Virus record (IMG/VR): IMGVR_UViG_3300006805_000129
Span: 1-26,939 of that record
Strand: one strand, 5' to 3'
Origin: a virus
DNA length: 26,939 nucleotides
A program made the translations under genes and the position numbers. Positions within the stretch are counted from its first letter, which is position 1. Each line of letters starts with the position of its first letter. The notes beneath the pieces were generated by a model. The model searched no databases and was not told the DNA's origin. It saw nothing but the letters and a program-made list of their open reading frames with translations. This document shows, piece after piece, positions 13,412-20,701 of the stretch.

Positions 13412-15243
13412 TAGATGCCTGCCAGGAAGGACATGCGCCGTAGGGCGCGGGGGAGGGACTGGTCGGCCTTTTCGCCGGGAGCGGCGGTGACGTTGATGGT
13501 GCCGACGTTGAACCCGCCGCCTCGACCGCCAGCGGTCGGAGTCATGCCGGCTAGGGGGTTGATGCCAGCGTTCAGCTGCGAGAAGAAGGCGCGGCCCATC
13601 TTGTTCACCATGGGCCGGGAGATAACGATTTCGCCTGGCGTGAGACCAGTCAGGACCGTGTCGGAGCCGCGTGGAGTGCCAAAACCCAGGCCGGCGATGT
13701 CACCGCCACCAGCCCGATACAGGTCGGCCTTATCGGCGCCAATGATTTGCACGTTGTAGGTGAACGTCTTGGTCCCGGTGGGCAGTTCTTCCATGCGCTG
13801 CTTGAGGTTGGCGGCGAGCGTGTTGTTGTCGCGGAACTTGGCAATCAAAGAGTCGAAAGGCTCCAACAGTTGCAGTCGGACGTCCGGCGGAATACCCAAG
13901 CCCTTGAGCACCTCGTTGGCGTCACGCGACGCCTGCTCCATTGTTCCGATCTTTTCAGCCGCGGTCTGCTGACCTTCGGCGACCTTTTGCGCAGCCTCAA
14001 AGATTGAGTCAAGGGCTTCAGCGTTGTCTCGGCCCGCGTTGGTCGTGTCTTTGAATGTTTTGCCGTTGTCCTTGACCGTCTTGCGCAACTCGTCCAAGGC
14101 TTCCTGATACCCGCGAACGGCGTCCCGCTTGCCAGTCAACTCGGCGAAAACCTTGAGTTCGTCGTTCAAGCCCTTGAAGTATTGCTCGGTCTGCTCTGCC
14201 TCGCGCGACAACTTGCCCATGTCGTCGGTTGCCTGCTGGATGCCTGAAGACACTGTGCCAGATAGTTGATCTGACATGCGTCGACCAGCAGCCGAGAAGG
14301 TGTTGGTCTCGTCCGCACCCATGCCAATCGCGTCGGCCAAAGCCTGGAAGGGTCCGACTTGAATCTGGACGTAAAGGCTGGTGAGCTTGGCAAAGAGCTC
14401 AATGGCGCCCGACATTTTGCCGATCGCGCCCGCCAGGCTGCCAAAGGTGCGACCGATTGACTCCAATTGCGGCTGAAGGTCTTGCAGCGTCATCATAAAG
14501 TCGTCAACGCCGCCCAGGCCATCTTGGAAGGCACTGAGGAACCCTTTGCCAAAGGACTCCATGAGCTCGTCGGCTGCCACCGAAAGGCGGTCCATTGTGC
14601 CGGCGAAAGTGTTGGCTCGCGCTTCTGCCTGACCACCAAATAGACGGGTTAGTTCGCCGGTGATGGCGGTGAGGTCGCCGGTCTTGAGGACGGCGCTGTC
14701 AATGCTTGGAGCCAAACGGCGTAGCGATGTGGTCTGGCCGTTGGCTGCTTTGGCAAGTGCGGTGGTGACGCTACCCAGGTCGCGACCAGTGCCAGCACTG
14801 ACGTCTAGGGCGACGTTGAGGAGTTTTTGAGCGTCGTACAGATTGCCCGTGGCCTGAGCCAAGGAAGCCAGACTTGGCCTGAGTTCCTGGTCTGCAACGC
14901 CCGACGCGCGCTGAGTGCGATCAATAAAGTCCTCGACGACCGGCATGGCAAAGCCGAGGGCTAAGTTGTCTAGTGACGTCTTGAGGCGAGCTACTGACTT
15001 TTCTTCCTCAATGGCGGCTTGTACGGCCTCAACGCCAAGTTTGATGGCAAAGCCAGCGGCAGCAGCACCCGCCAGTGCAAACGCTGGTCCCAGAAACCCG
15101 CGCAGCGTACCGCCAAGTTGGCGCATAGGACCCTGGCTTGCGGCCGCCTGTGCCTTTAGTCTGTTGAGGTCGGCTTGGGCGCGCTTGAGGTCGCGGTCGT
15201 TGTAGTCGGTGCCGACAATGATTTGGATGCCTTTGCCAGCCAT
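13411..15243 (-). CDS. Tape measure protein
   Basis: Predicted 610-aa protein that should set tail length and line the tube. It starts with a charged helix (14-35), has one hydrophobic stretch at 49-70 (GFLGPAFALAGAAAAGFAIK), then long helical regions rich in Ala, Gln and Asp through about 470. The Gly-rich C-terminus includes RGSDTVLTGLTPGEIVI near residue 540, a motif common at the end of such proteins. By the usual ruler of about 0.15 nm per residue the tail would be near 90 nm, short for a siphovirus. ATG directly abuts the upstream stop (TAGATG) and has AGGAGG nine bases upstream. Largest ORF of the tail tube region, as expected. Confidence 0.92.
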   Translation of the reverse strand: MAGKGIQIIVGTDYNDRDLKRAQADLNRLKAQAAASQGPMRQLGGTLRGFLGPAFALAGAAAAGFAIKLGVEAVQAAIEEEKSVARLKTSLDNLALGFAMPVVEDFIDRTQRASGVADQELRPSLASLAQATGNLYDAQKLLNVALDVSAGTGRDLGSVTTALAKAANGQTTSLRRLAPSIDSAVLKTGDLTAITGELTRLFGGQAEARANTFAGTMDRLSVAADELMESFGKGFLSAFQDGLGGVDDFMMTLQDLQPQLESIGRTFGSLAGAIGKMSGAIELFAKLTSLYVQIQVGPFQALADAIGMGADETNTFSAAGRRMSDQLSGTVSSGIQQATDDMGKLSREAEQTEQYFKGLNDELKVFAELTGKRDAVRGYQEALDELRKTVKDNGKTFKDTTNAGRDNAEALDSIFEAAQKVAEGQQTAAEKIGTMEQASRDANEVLKGLGIPPDVRLQLLEPFDSLIAKFRDNNTLAANLKQRMEELPTGTKTFTYNVQIIGADKADLYRAGGGDIAGLGFGTPRGSDTVLTGLTPGEIVISRPMVNKMGRAFFSQLNAGINPLAGMTPTAGGRGGGFNVGTINVTAAPGEKADQSLPRALRRMSFLAGI

Positions 15244-15801
15244 CTAGGGCATCCTCCTATTCACTGCTTGCGTGGCGCGGTCACAGGCCGCCTCAACGTC
15301 CTTGAGTGCTTGTGGGTACAACTGCTTGATGGCAGCCCTTGCCAGACGGCCCTTCTTCTTGCCCGACTGCACAAGAGCACCCTCGCGGCTCAGGTTTCTA
15401 ATGAACTGGGCCCCGTCTGGGTGCGGTGCGGATACGCCATTGGGGTTCTTGGCGCCCGCCGATTCATAGATTGCCGCCGACGCGCCAGTGCTGGTGACAA
15501 TTACACTGGTTCCTCGACGGCTGATACTTGCTCCAATCGGGGCCCAGGCCGGCCAGCCAGCCCCGCCACGAGTTCGCCCCTTTGTGGCCGCAGTATCGCG
15601 CCAGCCGCTCATGGGCGGGCCTTTCGGAGCATTGGCGCGGATGTACGCCGCGATCCCGTCACCGGCCTTCTTGATGTCCCGACCAACCTGCTTCGCAGTT
15701 TCCGGCTCAAGAGTGCGCAACGCGCGCAACGCAGCATCCGCGCCGGTCAGGCGAATCATCATGCCGACTAGCTCCTCTTTGTTGACTCGCTCACGCGCCA
15801 T
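15244..15801 (-). CDS. Basic gp10-like minor tail / tail completion protein
   Basis: Predicted 185-aa basic protein. Helical N-terminus (IRLTGADAALRALRTLEPETAKQ) is followed by a Gly/Arg/Trp-rich stretch (SGWRDTAATKGRTRGG, WPAWAPIGASI), a strand-turn VIVTSTGASAAIYESAG, and a positively charged end. The pattern resembles HK97-gp10-type proteins, which join or complete tails, and the residues ASAAIYESAGAKN and HPDGAQFIRNL are typical of related actinophage proteins. In most phages such a gene precedes the major tail protein; here it sits between the frameshifted chaperone and the tape measure. Its first 34 nt overlap the end of the frameshift product. The ribosome binding site is weak, so expression may depend on that upstream translation. 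Confidence 0.72.
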   Translation of the reverse strand: MARERVNKEELVGMMIRLTGADAALRALRTLEPETAKQVGRDIKKAGDGIAAYIRANAPKGPPMSGWRDTAATKGRTRGGAGWPAWAPIGASISRRGTSVIVTSTGASAAIYESAGAKNPNGVSAPHPDGAQFIRNLSREGALVQSGKKKGRLARAAIKQLYPQALKDVEAACDRATQAVNRRMP

Positions 15802-16174
15802 GACAGGTACTTCGACATGGTGAACAACATGCGGTCGGACTGAGCTGCCACGACGTCAGGCGCTAGGCCGTACTCGTAGGCCAGGTGGACGATCAGCCAG
15901 TGGGCCGAGTCGGTTCCTCCAAAGGGACGACGGGAGCCGCCCCGAACTCAACCGAGTCCACGGTTTCAAGCCACGACTCAAAGTCGAGGGCAGTCTTGCC
16001 CGTGCGATGCTGGGCGTGCCAGGCCAGCCAGCAGGCGTCGGTAAGTCTGAAGTCGTCGGCGAGCCGGGCGATGGAGCGGTCGTTCGCGTCTTCGAAGGCG
16101 ACTTGGTCGGCGACCGAGGCGACCGCTTCGGCCGCCGACCCGTCGTTGAAGGTGATGGTGAAGGCGATGCGCAA
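15768..16174 (-). CDS. Tail assembly chaperone GT fusion (programmed -1 frameshift)
   Basis: Predicted 135-aa fusion made when ribosomes slip back one base at CCCTTTG (15926-15920) near the end of the shorter chaperone. Residues 1-85 come from the zero frame and 50 residues from the -1 frame, starting GGTDSAHWLIVHLAYEYGLA and ending at TAG 15768. The -1 frame is open across the whole stretch and codes a typical T extension: WLIVHLAYEYGLAPDV and a closing YLSWRV. This product binds the tape measure and recruits the tube protein during tail assembly, as in lambda GT and many actinophages. The extension overlaps the next gene's start by 34 nt. Seen: slip site and open frame. Inferred: that slippage happens and how often. 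Confidence 0.82.
15893..16174 (-). CDS. Tail assembly chaperone G (short product)
   Basis: Predicted 93-aa short form of the tail assembly chaperone pair. Sequence includes TITFNDGSAAEAVASVAD, then DDFRLTDACWLAWHAQHR and LDFESWLETVDSVEF, the usual pattern for actinophage G proteins. The start is TTG at 16174, chosen because AGGAG lies seven bases upstream. It follows the major tail protein stop by 14 nt and precedes the tape measure, as expected. Ribosomes that do not slip stop at TGA 15893. The zero-frame tail after the slip site (GAG GAA and on) is only eight residues long. Confidence 0.85.
   Translation of the reverse strand: MRIAFTITFNDGSAAEAVASVADQVAFEDANDRSIARLADDFRLTDACWLAWHAQHRTGKTALDFESWLETVDSVEFGAAPVVPLEEPTRPTG
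15920..15926 (-). promoter_or_regulatory. -1 frameshift slippery heptamer CCCTTTG
   Basis: The minus strand reads C CCT TTG in the zero frame of the chaperone, an exact X-XXY-YYZ site. After slippage the codons are CCC and TTT. It lies 8 codons before the zero-frame stop, with a full open T-type extension in the -1 frame. No strong hairpin is evident immediately downstream. Confidence 0.85.
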
Positions 16175-16188
16175 GGTGGGCTCCTGAC

Positions 16189-16617
16189 TTAGAAGGTGCC
16201 GGTGGTGGACTTCGTGATTTCGCCGACGGCCGGCCACGTCACGTCGAATGTGGTGAGGTCGCCGACCTGGCCGCTCACGGGCGTCTGCTGCGAGCACAGC
16301 ACCGGGATCGTGTAGAGCGGCGCGGTTGAGGTCGCCGTGCCCTGGCTGGTGCTGGTGCCAGCGAGGATGACCACGCTGCTCGTGCCACCGAAGATGCCAG
16401 CGAGCGTGGCGTTGACGCTTGAGGCGTCGTAATCTTGGTGCAGCGAGATCGTGACCGAGGCGTCCTTGAGCCCCGCAATACGGCTGCGAGCCGCCTGACC
16501 GAACGCGGTGGTCTCAATCTCGTCGACGGTCTCGGTGACCTCAACGGACGCGATGTTGGTCGTCAGCTCCGTGCCGCCGACCTTCACGCGAAGGTTCTTA
16601 CCGATGAACTTGGCCAC
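16189..16617 (-). CDS. Major tail protein (tube)
   Basis: Predicted 142-aa tube protein that should stack in hexameric rings around the tape measure. It is beta-rich: FIGKNLRVKVGGTELTTNI, then VEVTETVDEIETTAFGQAA, RIAGLKDASVTISLHQDYD and late TTFDVTWPAVGE are the usual siphovirus tube pattern. The TETVDEIETTAFG stretch with the later 'asvti' strand closely matches actinophage tube proteins. Size is at the short end for the family. GTG start with AGGAGG six bases upstream. Immediately followed by the chaperone pair. If the sugar cassette modifies virion proteins, this Ser/Thr-rich protein is a plausible target. Confidence 0.87.
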   Translation of the reverse strand: MAKFIGKNLRVKVGGTELTTNIASVEVTETVDEIETTAFGQAARSRIAGLKDASVTISLHQDYDASSVNATLAGIFGGTSSVVILAGTSTSQGTATSTAPLYTIPVLCSQQTPVSGQVGDLTTFDVTWPAVGEITKSTTGTF

Positions 16618-16636
16618 GGGGGCCCTCCTTTTCGAA

Positions 16637-17047
16637 TTAGCCGGCGGCTATTACGGTCACCGCGAATGTCGCGGTGAGGTACGTGACGTCACCGATGGCG
16701 AGCGGTGCCTGGTCTCGCATTTCGGTGACGCGGGTGTCTAGGGCGGAACCGCCTAAATAGCGGTCACCCTCAATGGCGGCTTTGATGCTGGCGCTACCAC
16801 TGGAAGCGCAGTAGGCGTCAAGGTTGTTTTGGCTGGCCCGGTCGGCGACTCGGCCGACGATGAGCATGACGTCGAAGGTGTATTCGTCGGAGCCACGCCC
16901 GAAGGCGGTGTCGTATGTGATGCGGCCCGGCATGACGACGGCGATGGGCGGCGACGGGTTGTCGGGGATCGTGGCTGAGGCGCGCAGGCCGGAGATTGTG
17001 GCGAGGCGGGTGGCGAGCCCCGCGCGCAGCGCGGTCAGGGAAGCCAC
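16637..17047 (-). CDS. Tail terminator / head-tail joining protein
   Basis: Predicted 136-aa protein. The first segment LTALRAGLATRLATISGLRA is a helix. The strands with PIAVVMPGRITYDTAFGRG and DEYTFDVMLIVGRVADRAS are typical of the tail terminator/neck family that closes the tube at its upper end. DPD-like and RYLGGSALDTRV segments near residue 100 also fit. The GTG start overlaps the stop of the upstream connector (TAGTG), and the gene lies just upstream of the major tail protein, the normal place for a terminator. A second neck protein is not separately visible. Confidence 0.78.
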   Translation of the reverse strand: MASLTALRAGLATRLATISGLRASATIPDNPSPPIAVVMPGRITYDTAFGRGSDEYTFDVMLIVGRVADRASQNNLDAYCASSGSASIKAAIEGDRYLGGSALDTRVTEMRDQAPLAIGDVTYLTATFAVTVIAAG

Positions 17048-17670
17048 TACGCGACCCCGGTGACCTTGCGGTAGCCCTCGATGAGCTGGGCGACGTCCGG
17101 GTCCAACTTGGACGAGACCCGCATGATGCCCATGTCGCCGAATCCGGCGACCCCCAGTGGAGACTGCAAGCGGGCAAAGAGGCGGCTGGCTTGGATGACG
17201 GCCGCTTGGGCGACGACGGTCGGGACGCTGGGCCAGCCGTACACGGCCGTGACCTTGACGACGGCTTCGGGGCCGGTGGGGAAGACGTAGTCGCCGACGG
17301 CGCGGATGCGGGTGTAGGGCCAGGTGATGCCGCCGATGTAGTCGTTCAATGGCTCGGGCTGGGCGTCCACGTCGCTGCCCGGCGTGCCGACGGTCCACGT
17401 CGTATCAAAGACCCCGTCCTCGCTGGTGGAGGTCTGGACGACTGAGATGGAGCGGGCGTCGTCAATGTTGACGACGTAGGGGTTCTCAGTTGAGTAGTAG
17501 CGGGTGGTCGGGGCGGTGCCCGCGCTAATGAAGTTTCGGCCGCAGTAGGCGTCAATGAGGCGGGACGCCGACTCGGTCGCCATTTCGATCAGGGCGTCGT
17601 CGGTGGCGTCCGCAATCCGCAAAGCGGCCTTGACCTGATTCAAGGTCGCGTACCCGTTGGCGATGGCCAC
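17047..17670 (-). CDS. Head-tail connector (gp6-like)
   Basis: Predicted 207-aa connector. The N-terminal region, ATLNQVKAALRIADATDDAL followed by IEMATESASRLIDAYCGRNF, is the helical pattern of HK97 gp6/SPP1 gp15-type adaptor proteins that dock beneath the portal. A beta-rich insert (about 55-135) follows, then helix VPTVVAQAAVIQASRLFARL and a late MRVSSKLDPDVAQLIEGYR near the end, also standard. GTG start with GGAGG upstream. Immediately after the epimerase gene and before the tail terminator, so the sugar cassette splits it from the capsid gene. Confidence 0.85.
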   Translation of the reverse strand: MAIANGYATLNQVKAALRIADATDDALIEMATESASRLIDAYCGRNFISAGTAPTTRYYSTENPYVVNIDDARSISVVQTSTSEDGVFDTTWTVGTPGSDVDAQPEPLNDYIGGITWPYTRIRAVGDYVFPTGPEAVVKVTAVYGWPSVPTVVAQAAVIQASRLFARLQSPLGVAGFGDMGIMRVSSKLDPDVAQLIEGYRKVTGVA

Positions 17671-17672
17671 GG

Positions 17673-18599
17673 TCAGCCTCCGATTTCGTAGTGCTTGCGC
17701 ATCCAGTCGACGGTGAGCGGCAAGCCTTGGGCCAGCCGGGTGCGCGGGTTGTGGTGCAAGAGAGACTTGGCCTTGGAGATATCCGGCCGCTTGCTGGTGA
17801 CGTTGTGCTTGTCTAGGGGAAGCCGGGTGACCAGGGACGGGTGGGCGCCGGTGATGTCAACGAGCATGTTGGCCATGTCCTCAACGCTGACGTATTCGTC
17901 GCCGCCGATATTGACGGTCTCGCCAGCCACGAAATTGTCAGCAGCATTTCCGAGGGTGCCGATGAAGTCGCCCTGGTAGAGAAAGACTCGGTGATAGTTC
18001 TCGTACACCGTGATCGGCTTACCCGTCAGCAGGCGGTAAGCGAACAGGCAGACGACCGAGCGATAGTCGTGATATCGCTCACCGGGGCCGTAGGCGTTGA
18101 AGAACCGCAGCGTCATGGTCTTCGTGCCATAACGATCAGCGAAATTCCTGACCTGCTCCTCGTTGACCCGCTTGCTAATCGCGTAGTCGTTGGTCAGGCG
18201 CGGCTGGGCGTTGTCCAGCAGATACCGCTCGTCAATCGCCTCAGCATCAGCCTCGCCGTACACCTCCGAGGAGGAGGCGAAAACGTGCCGGAAACCGCGC
18301 TCACGCTGGAGCTCAAGCACGTTGCGGGTGCCGATGGCGTTGGTCTTCCAAACGGCTTCGTAAAATTCTTCCCCGTTGATTCTTCCGAACTCAGCGGCTA
18401 GGTGATAGACGAGGTCAAAGTCGCCGATGCGGTCGAAGGCGGCCCGCAGCTGCCGGAAGTCGGCGACGTCGGCGCGGATGGTCTGCCGCTGCCCGGTGTG
18501 CTGAAGTTCAATGCCCCAGACTTCGTGGCCACGTTCGCGCAGCTCAGCGACCAGGGGGGCGCCCAGGGTGCCGGCCGATCCGGTCACGACGATCTTCAT
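17673..18599 (-). CDS. NAD-dependent epimerase/dehydratase (extended SDR)
   Basis: Predicted 308-aa nucleotide-sugar enzyme of the extended short-chain dehydrogenase family, cytoplasmic. The Rossmann signature TGSAGTLG gives Gly7, Gly10 and Gly13. LVYHLAAE is at 63-70, the active-site region FASSSEVYG at 107-115, and the catalytic pair YAISK at Tyr139/Lys143. RFFNAYGPGE (165-174) and VNIGG (229-233) are standard in sugar epimerases such as UDP-glucose/GDP-mannose epimerases or dehydratases. The exact sugar cannot be told from sequence. It is last of a three-gene cassette with two glycosyltransferases, with an ATGA overlap to the gene before it and GAGGAG upstream. Likely job: make the donor sugar for virion or host-surface glycosylation. 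Confidence 0.9.
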   Translation of the reverse strand: MKIVVTGSAGTLGAPLVAELRERGHEVWGIELQHTGQRQTIRADVADFRQLRAAFDRIGDFDLVYHLAAEFGRINGEEFYEAVWKTNAIGTRNVLELQRERGFRHVFASSSEVYGEADAEAIDERYLLDNAQPRLTNDYAISKRVNEEQVRNFADRYGTKTMTLRFFNAYGPGERYHDYRSVVCLFAYRLLTGKPITVYENYHRVFLYQGDFIGTLGNAADNFVAGETVNIGGDEYVSVEDMANMLVDITGAHPSLVTRLPLDKHNVTSKRPDISKAKSLLHHNPRTRLAQGLPLTVDWMRKHYEIGG

Positions 18600-19360
18600 G
18601 CTGTCTCCTCAACGATCTGCCAGAACTTCTTGGGTTGCTCTGACAAGACCTGCGCGGGGTCGCCGGGCTCTAGCCGCCCGACGAGGGAGTTGGTGACGAT
18701 CTCGCAACCAGCGAGGGTGGCTTCGATGACGACCAGGGGGCAGGCGTCGCGTTCTTTGGGCAAGTGAACGAAATACTGGGCTCGGGCCATGTGGTCGAGG
18801 ACGACGTCGTGGTCGGCGTTCTCAAGCTCGACCAGGGCAACGCCGTGACGGGCGGCCCATATGCGGGCTTGGACTTTGCCTTTGGCTGGGTGGCGCCTAC
18901 CAGCGAACAGGGCGAAGGGCTCCTTGGTCGCGGGCTGCACGCACTCGGGCGGCACGGGGGAGTGGACGAAGTCGTCGGCTCGGCCGGTCCATTCGGCTTC
19001 CCAAGCCATGTGCAAACGAGACATGGTCAGGAAGCGCGATGCCTGCCGGAACAGGTTGGCCTTGGCTGGGGTGCGGTGCTGGGCGTGCTGGACCCACACG
19101 ATGGGCCTGCACGCCGCTAGGAAATTCATAGCGGCTTCGGAAAGTTTGTCGGTGCCTCCGACCACTACCCGGTCAAATGAGCCGTCTACGGCGCTCTGGA
19201 AATTGTCGGGTTCGATGTAGTGAACCTCAACGTCAGGCGGTGCGGCCTGGATCATGTAGTCGGTATTCCGCTCCGCGCCGCCGGCATATTTGCCGGGCAG
19301 CAGGGCGCCGTGCCTTTCCTCCACCCGTGGAATGTGGTGAGTGACCCAGGCGACCCTCAT
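18596..19360 (-). CDS. Glycosyltransferase, GT4-like
   Basis: Predicted 254-aa protein. The N-terminal half starts with strand RVAWVTHHIP and a Gly-rich loop GKYAGGAERN. The C-terminal half has FALFAGRRHPAKG (149-161) and then ERDACPLVVIEATLAGCEIV (203-222). There Asp205-x7-Glu213 matches the E-x7-E donor-binding motif of GT4 enzymes with Asp in place of the first Glu. It is shorter than the usual 350-400 aa, so it may be a compact or reduced version. The ATG lies in an ATGA overlap with the preceding glycosyltransferase and has no ribosome binding site of its own, implying coupled translation. Acceptor and donor are unknown. Confidence 0.82.
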   Translation of the reverse strand: MRVAWVTHHIPRVEERHGALLPGKYAGGAERNTDYMIQAAPPDVEVHYIEPDNFQSAVDGSFDRVVVGGTDKLSEAAMNFLAACRPIVWVQHAQHRTPAKANLFRQASRFLTMSRLHMAWEAEWTGRADDFVHSPVPPECVQPATKEPFALFAGRRHPAKGKVQARIWAARHGVALVELENADHDVVLDHMARAQYFVHLPKERDACPLVVIEATLAGCEIVTNSLVGRLEPGDPAQVLSEQPKKFWQIVEETA

Positions 19361-20622
19361 GGCGCGAGCAGCACGTCCAGGGCGGGCCGCCAGTATTCGT
19401 CGAATACGCGGTCGGCGTCGTACTGCGCGGCAAAGTCAATGGCCTTTTGCGATCGGCCTCGGCCTCGCGCGTAGGCAGCCTCAAGGGAGTCCACGATCGA
19501 CGGGACCAGGGGGTTGAAGAACCAGGCGCCCTGCGGTGAGTCCCAGGCAGGCTGCACGTCCACGAGCCAGCCGTCGCCGCACAGTTCGGCTTGGGCGGTG
19601 GCGTTGGACACGACGACCGGGGTGCCCGTTGCCAAGCTTTCGATAGCGGGTATGCCGAAGCCCTCGCCGCGACTGGGCTGCAACAGGACGTCGCTGGCCG
19701 TGTAAATCGCCGCGAGCGCCTCCTTGGGCACGCCCAAGCGGTACGGGTAGGCGTCCACGAACTTGACCCGCTCCTGTGGGACACCCGTCGCCGTCAGTAG
19801 TGCGCGCAAGTCAAGACCCGTCATGGCAGGGCTGGGCTCGGTGTGCAGGTAGAGCCAGACGTCGTCGTGGTTCTGCATGACCATCGCGGCGGCCAGGAAG
19901 GACTCGGCGAAGGACTTGCGGTCGATGCCGCCCTTGTTGGCGCTGACCATGGTGATGAGGTAGGCATCCTCGGGGATGCCCATCCACGTCCGCGCCGGGA
20001 CCGAGCCCTCGGTGCCGACGATCTCAGCCGTCGGCTTGAACACCTTTGTGTCAATCGCGTGCGGAACGTAAAGCGTTTCGATGTCCAGGCGCTCAATGGC
20101 GTCGCGCCCGAACTTGCTCATGGCGATGGGCGTGACGTTGGGCTTGACCAGCCACTCGGCCACCGCAGGCGGCACCGGGAAATGGTCAATCGGCACCCAG
20201 GAGGCGATGCGGTCAATGACGTCCCAGCCGGCGCCCCGGAACACCCAGCAGTCGAACAGGGTAATCATGAGCGGCTGGTGCCCGAGTTCCTGCCCGAAGT
20301 GCATGAGGTGAGCAGGCATGACGTCGTTTGAGTAGGCGTCAAAGCCGCGGGGATAAACCCGCACGCCTTCCCACTCCATGATGGAGGCTTCGAGGCCGTA
20401 GTTGGACGCTACGGCGACGGGGTGCCCGGCTTGCTTGAGCCGCCGGACGACTTGCGCGGTTTGCTCGCCGTAGCCTGTCGAGGCCCACGGGGCGTTGGAC
20501 CCCCAGACGATTCCTCGCGCAGCAGTCCCAGGCGAAGCAGCTGCTCCGCTTCTGGCGGCGGCACGTCGAGCGGGGTTCCCAGAACGTGAATGAGCCTTGG
20601 CAGTTTTCGTGGCATTGGCCAC
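19357..20622 (-). CDS. Glycosyltransferase family 4
   Basis: Predicted 421-aa GT-B fold enzyme. After a basic, Ala-rich N-terminal tail (1-36) the acceptor domain begins at GIVWGSNAPWASTGYG. The donor domain includes ITMVSANKGGIDRK and ends with QPSRGEGFGIPAIESLATGT, where Glu320-x7-Glu328 is the retaining GT4 E-x7-E motif. I chose the GTG at 20622, six bases after AAGGAG; the frame stays open further upstream into the capsid gene but those starts lack a ribosome binding site. It is the first cistron of the sugar cassette, behind a long hairpin region that follows the capsid gene. The basic tail may contact the virion or nucleic acid; this is a guess. Confidence 0.9.
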   Translation of the reverse strand: MANATKTAKAHSRSGNPARRAAARSGAAASPGTAARGIVWGSNAPWASTGYGEQTAQVVRRLKQAGHPVAVASNYGLEASIMEWEGVRVYPRGFDAYSNDVMPAHLMHFGQELGHQPLMITLFDCWVFRGAGWDVIDRIASWVPIDHFPVPPAVAEWLVKPNVTPIAMSKFGRDAIERLDIETLYVPHAIDTKVFKPTAEIVGTEGSVPARTWMGIPEDAYLITMVSANKGGIDRKSFAESFLAAAMVMQNHDDVWLYLHTEPSPAMTGLDLRALLTATGVPQERVKFVDAYPYRLGVPKEALAAIYTASDVLLQPSRGEGFGIPAIESLATGTPVVVSNATAQAELCGDGWLVDVQPAWDSPQGAWFFNPLVPSIVDSLEAAYARGRGRSQKAIDFAAQYDADRVFDEYWRPALDVLLAP

Positions 20623-20632
20623 CCTTATCTCC

Positions 20633-20686
20633 TTTGCGCAGGGTGTGGACGGCCCCGGCCCCCTGCGCAAAGCCGGGACCGTCCAC
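20633..20686 (-). promoter_or_regulatory. Mutually exclusive hairpins between capsid and glycosyltransferase genes
   Basis: On minus-strand RNA, bases 20686-20672 pair with 20659-20645 in a 15-bp stem with one G-U. The loop and the segment just after it are also perfect 11-bp complements: TTTGCGCAGGG (20671-20661) with CCCTGCGCAAA (20643-20633). The second helix cannot coexist fully with the first because the linkers are 0-1 nt. Its 3' arm ends in the AAA of AAAGGAG, the glycosyltransferase ribosome binding site. No T-tract follows. Confidence 0.7.
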
Positions 20687-20701
20687 GATTTGGTGCCTTG
20701 G

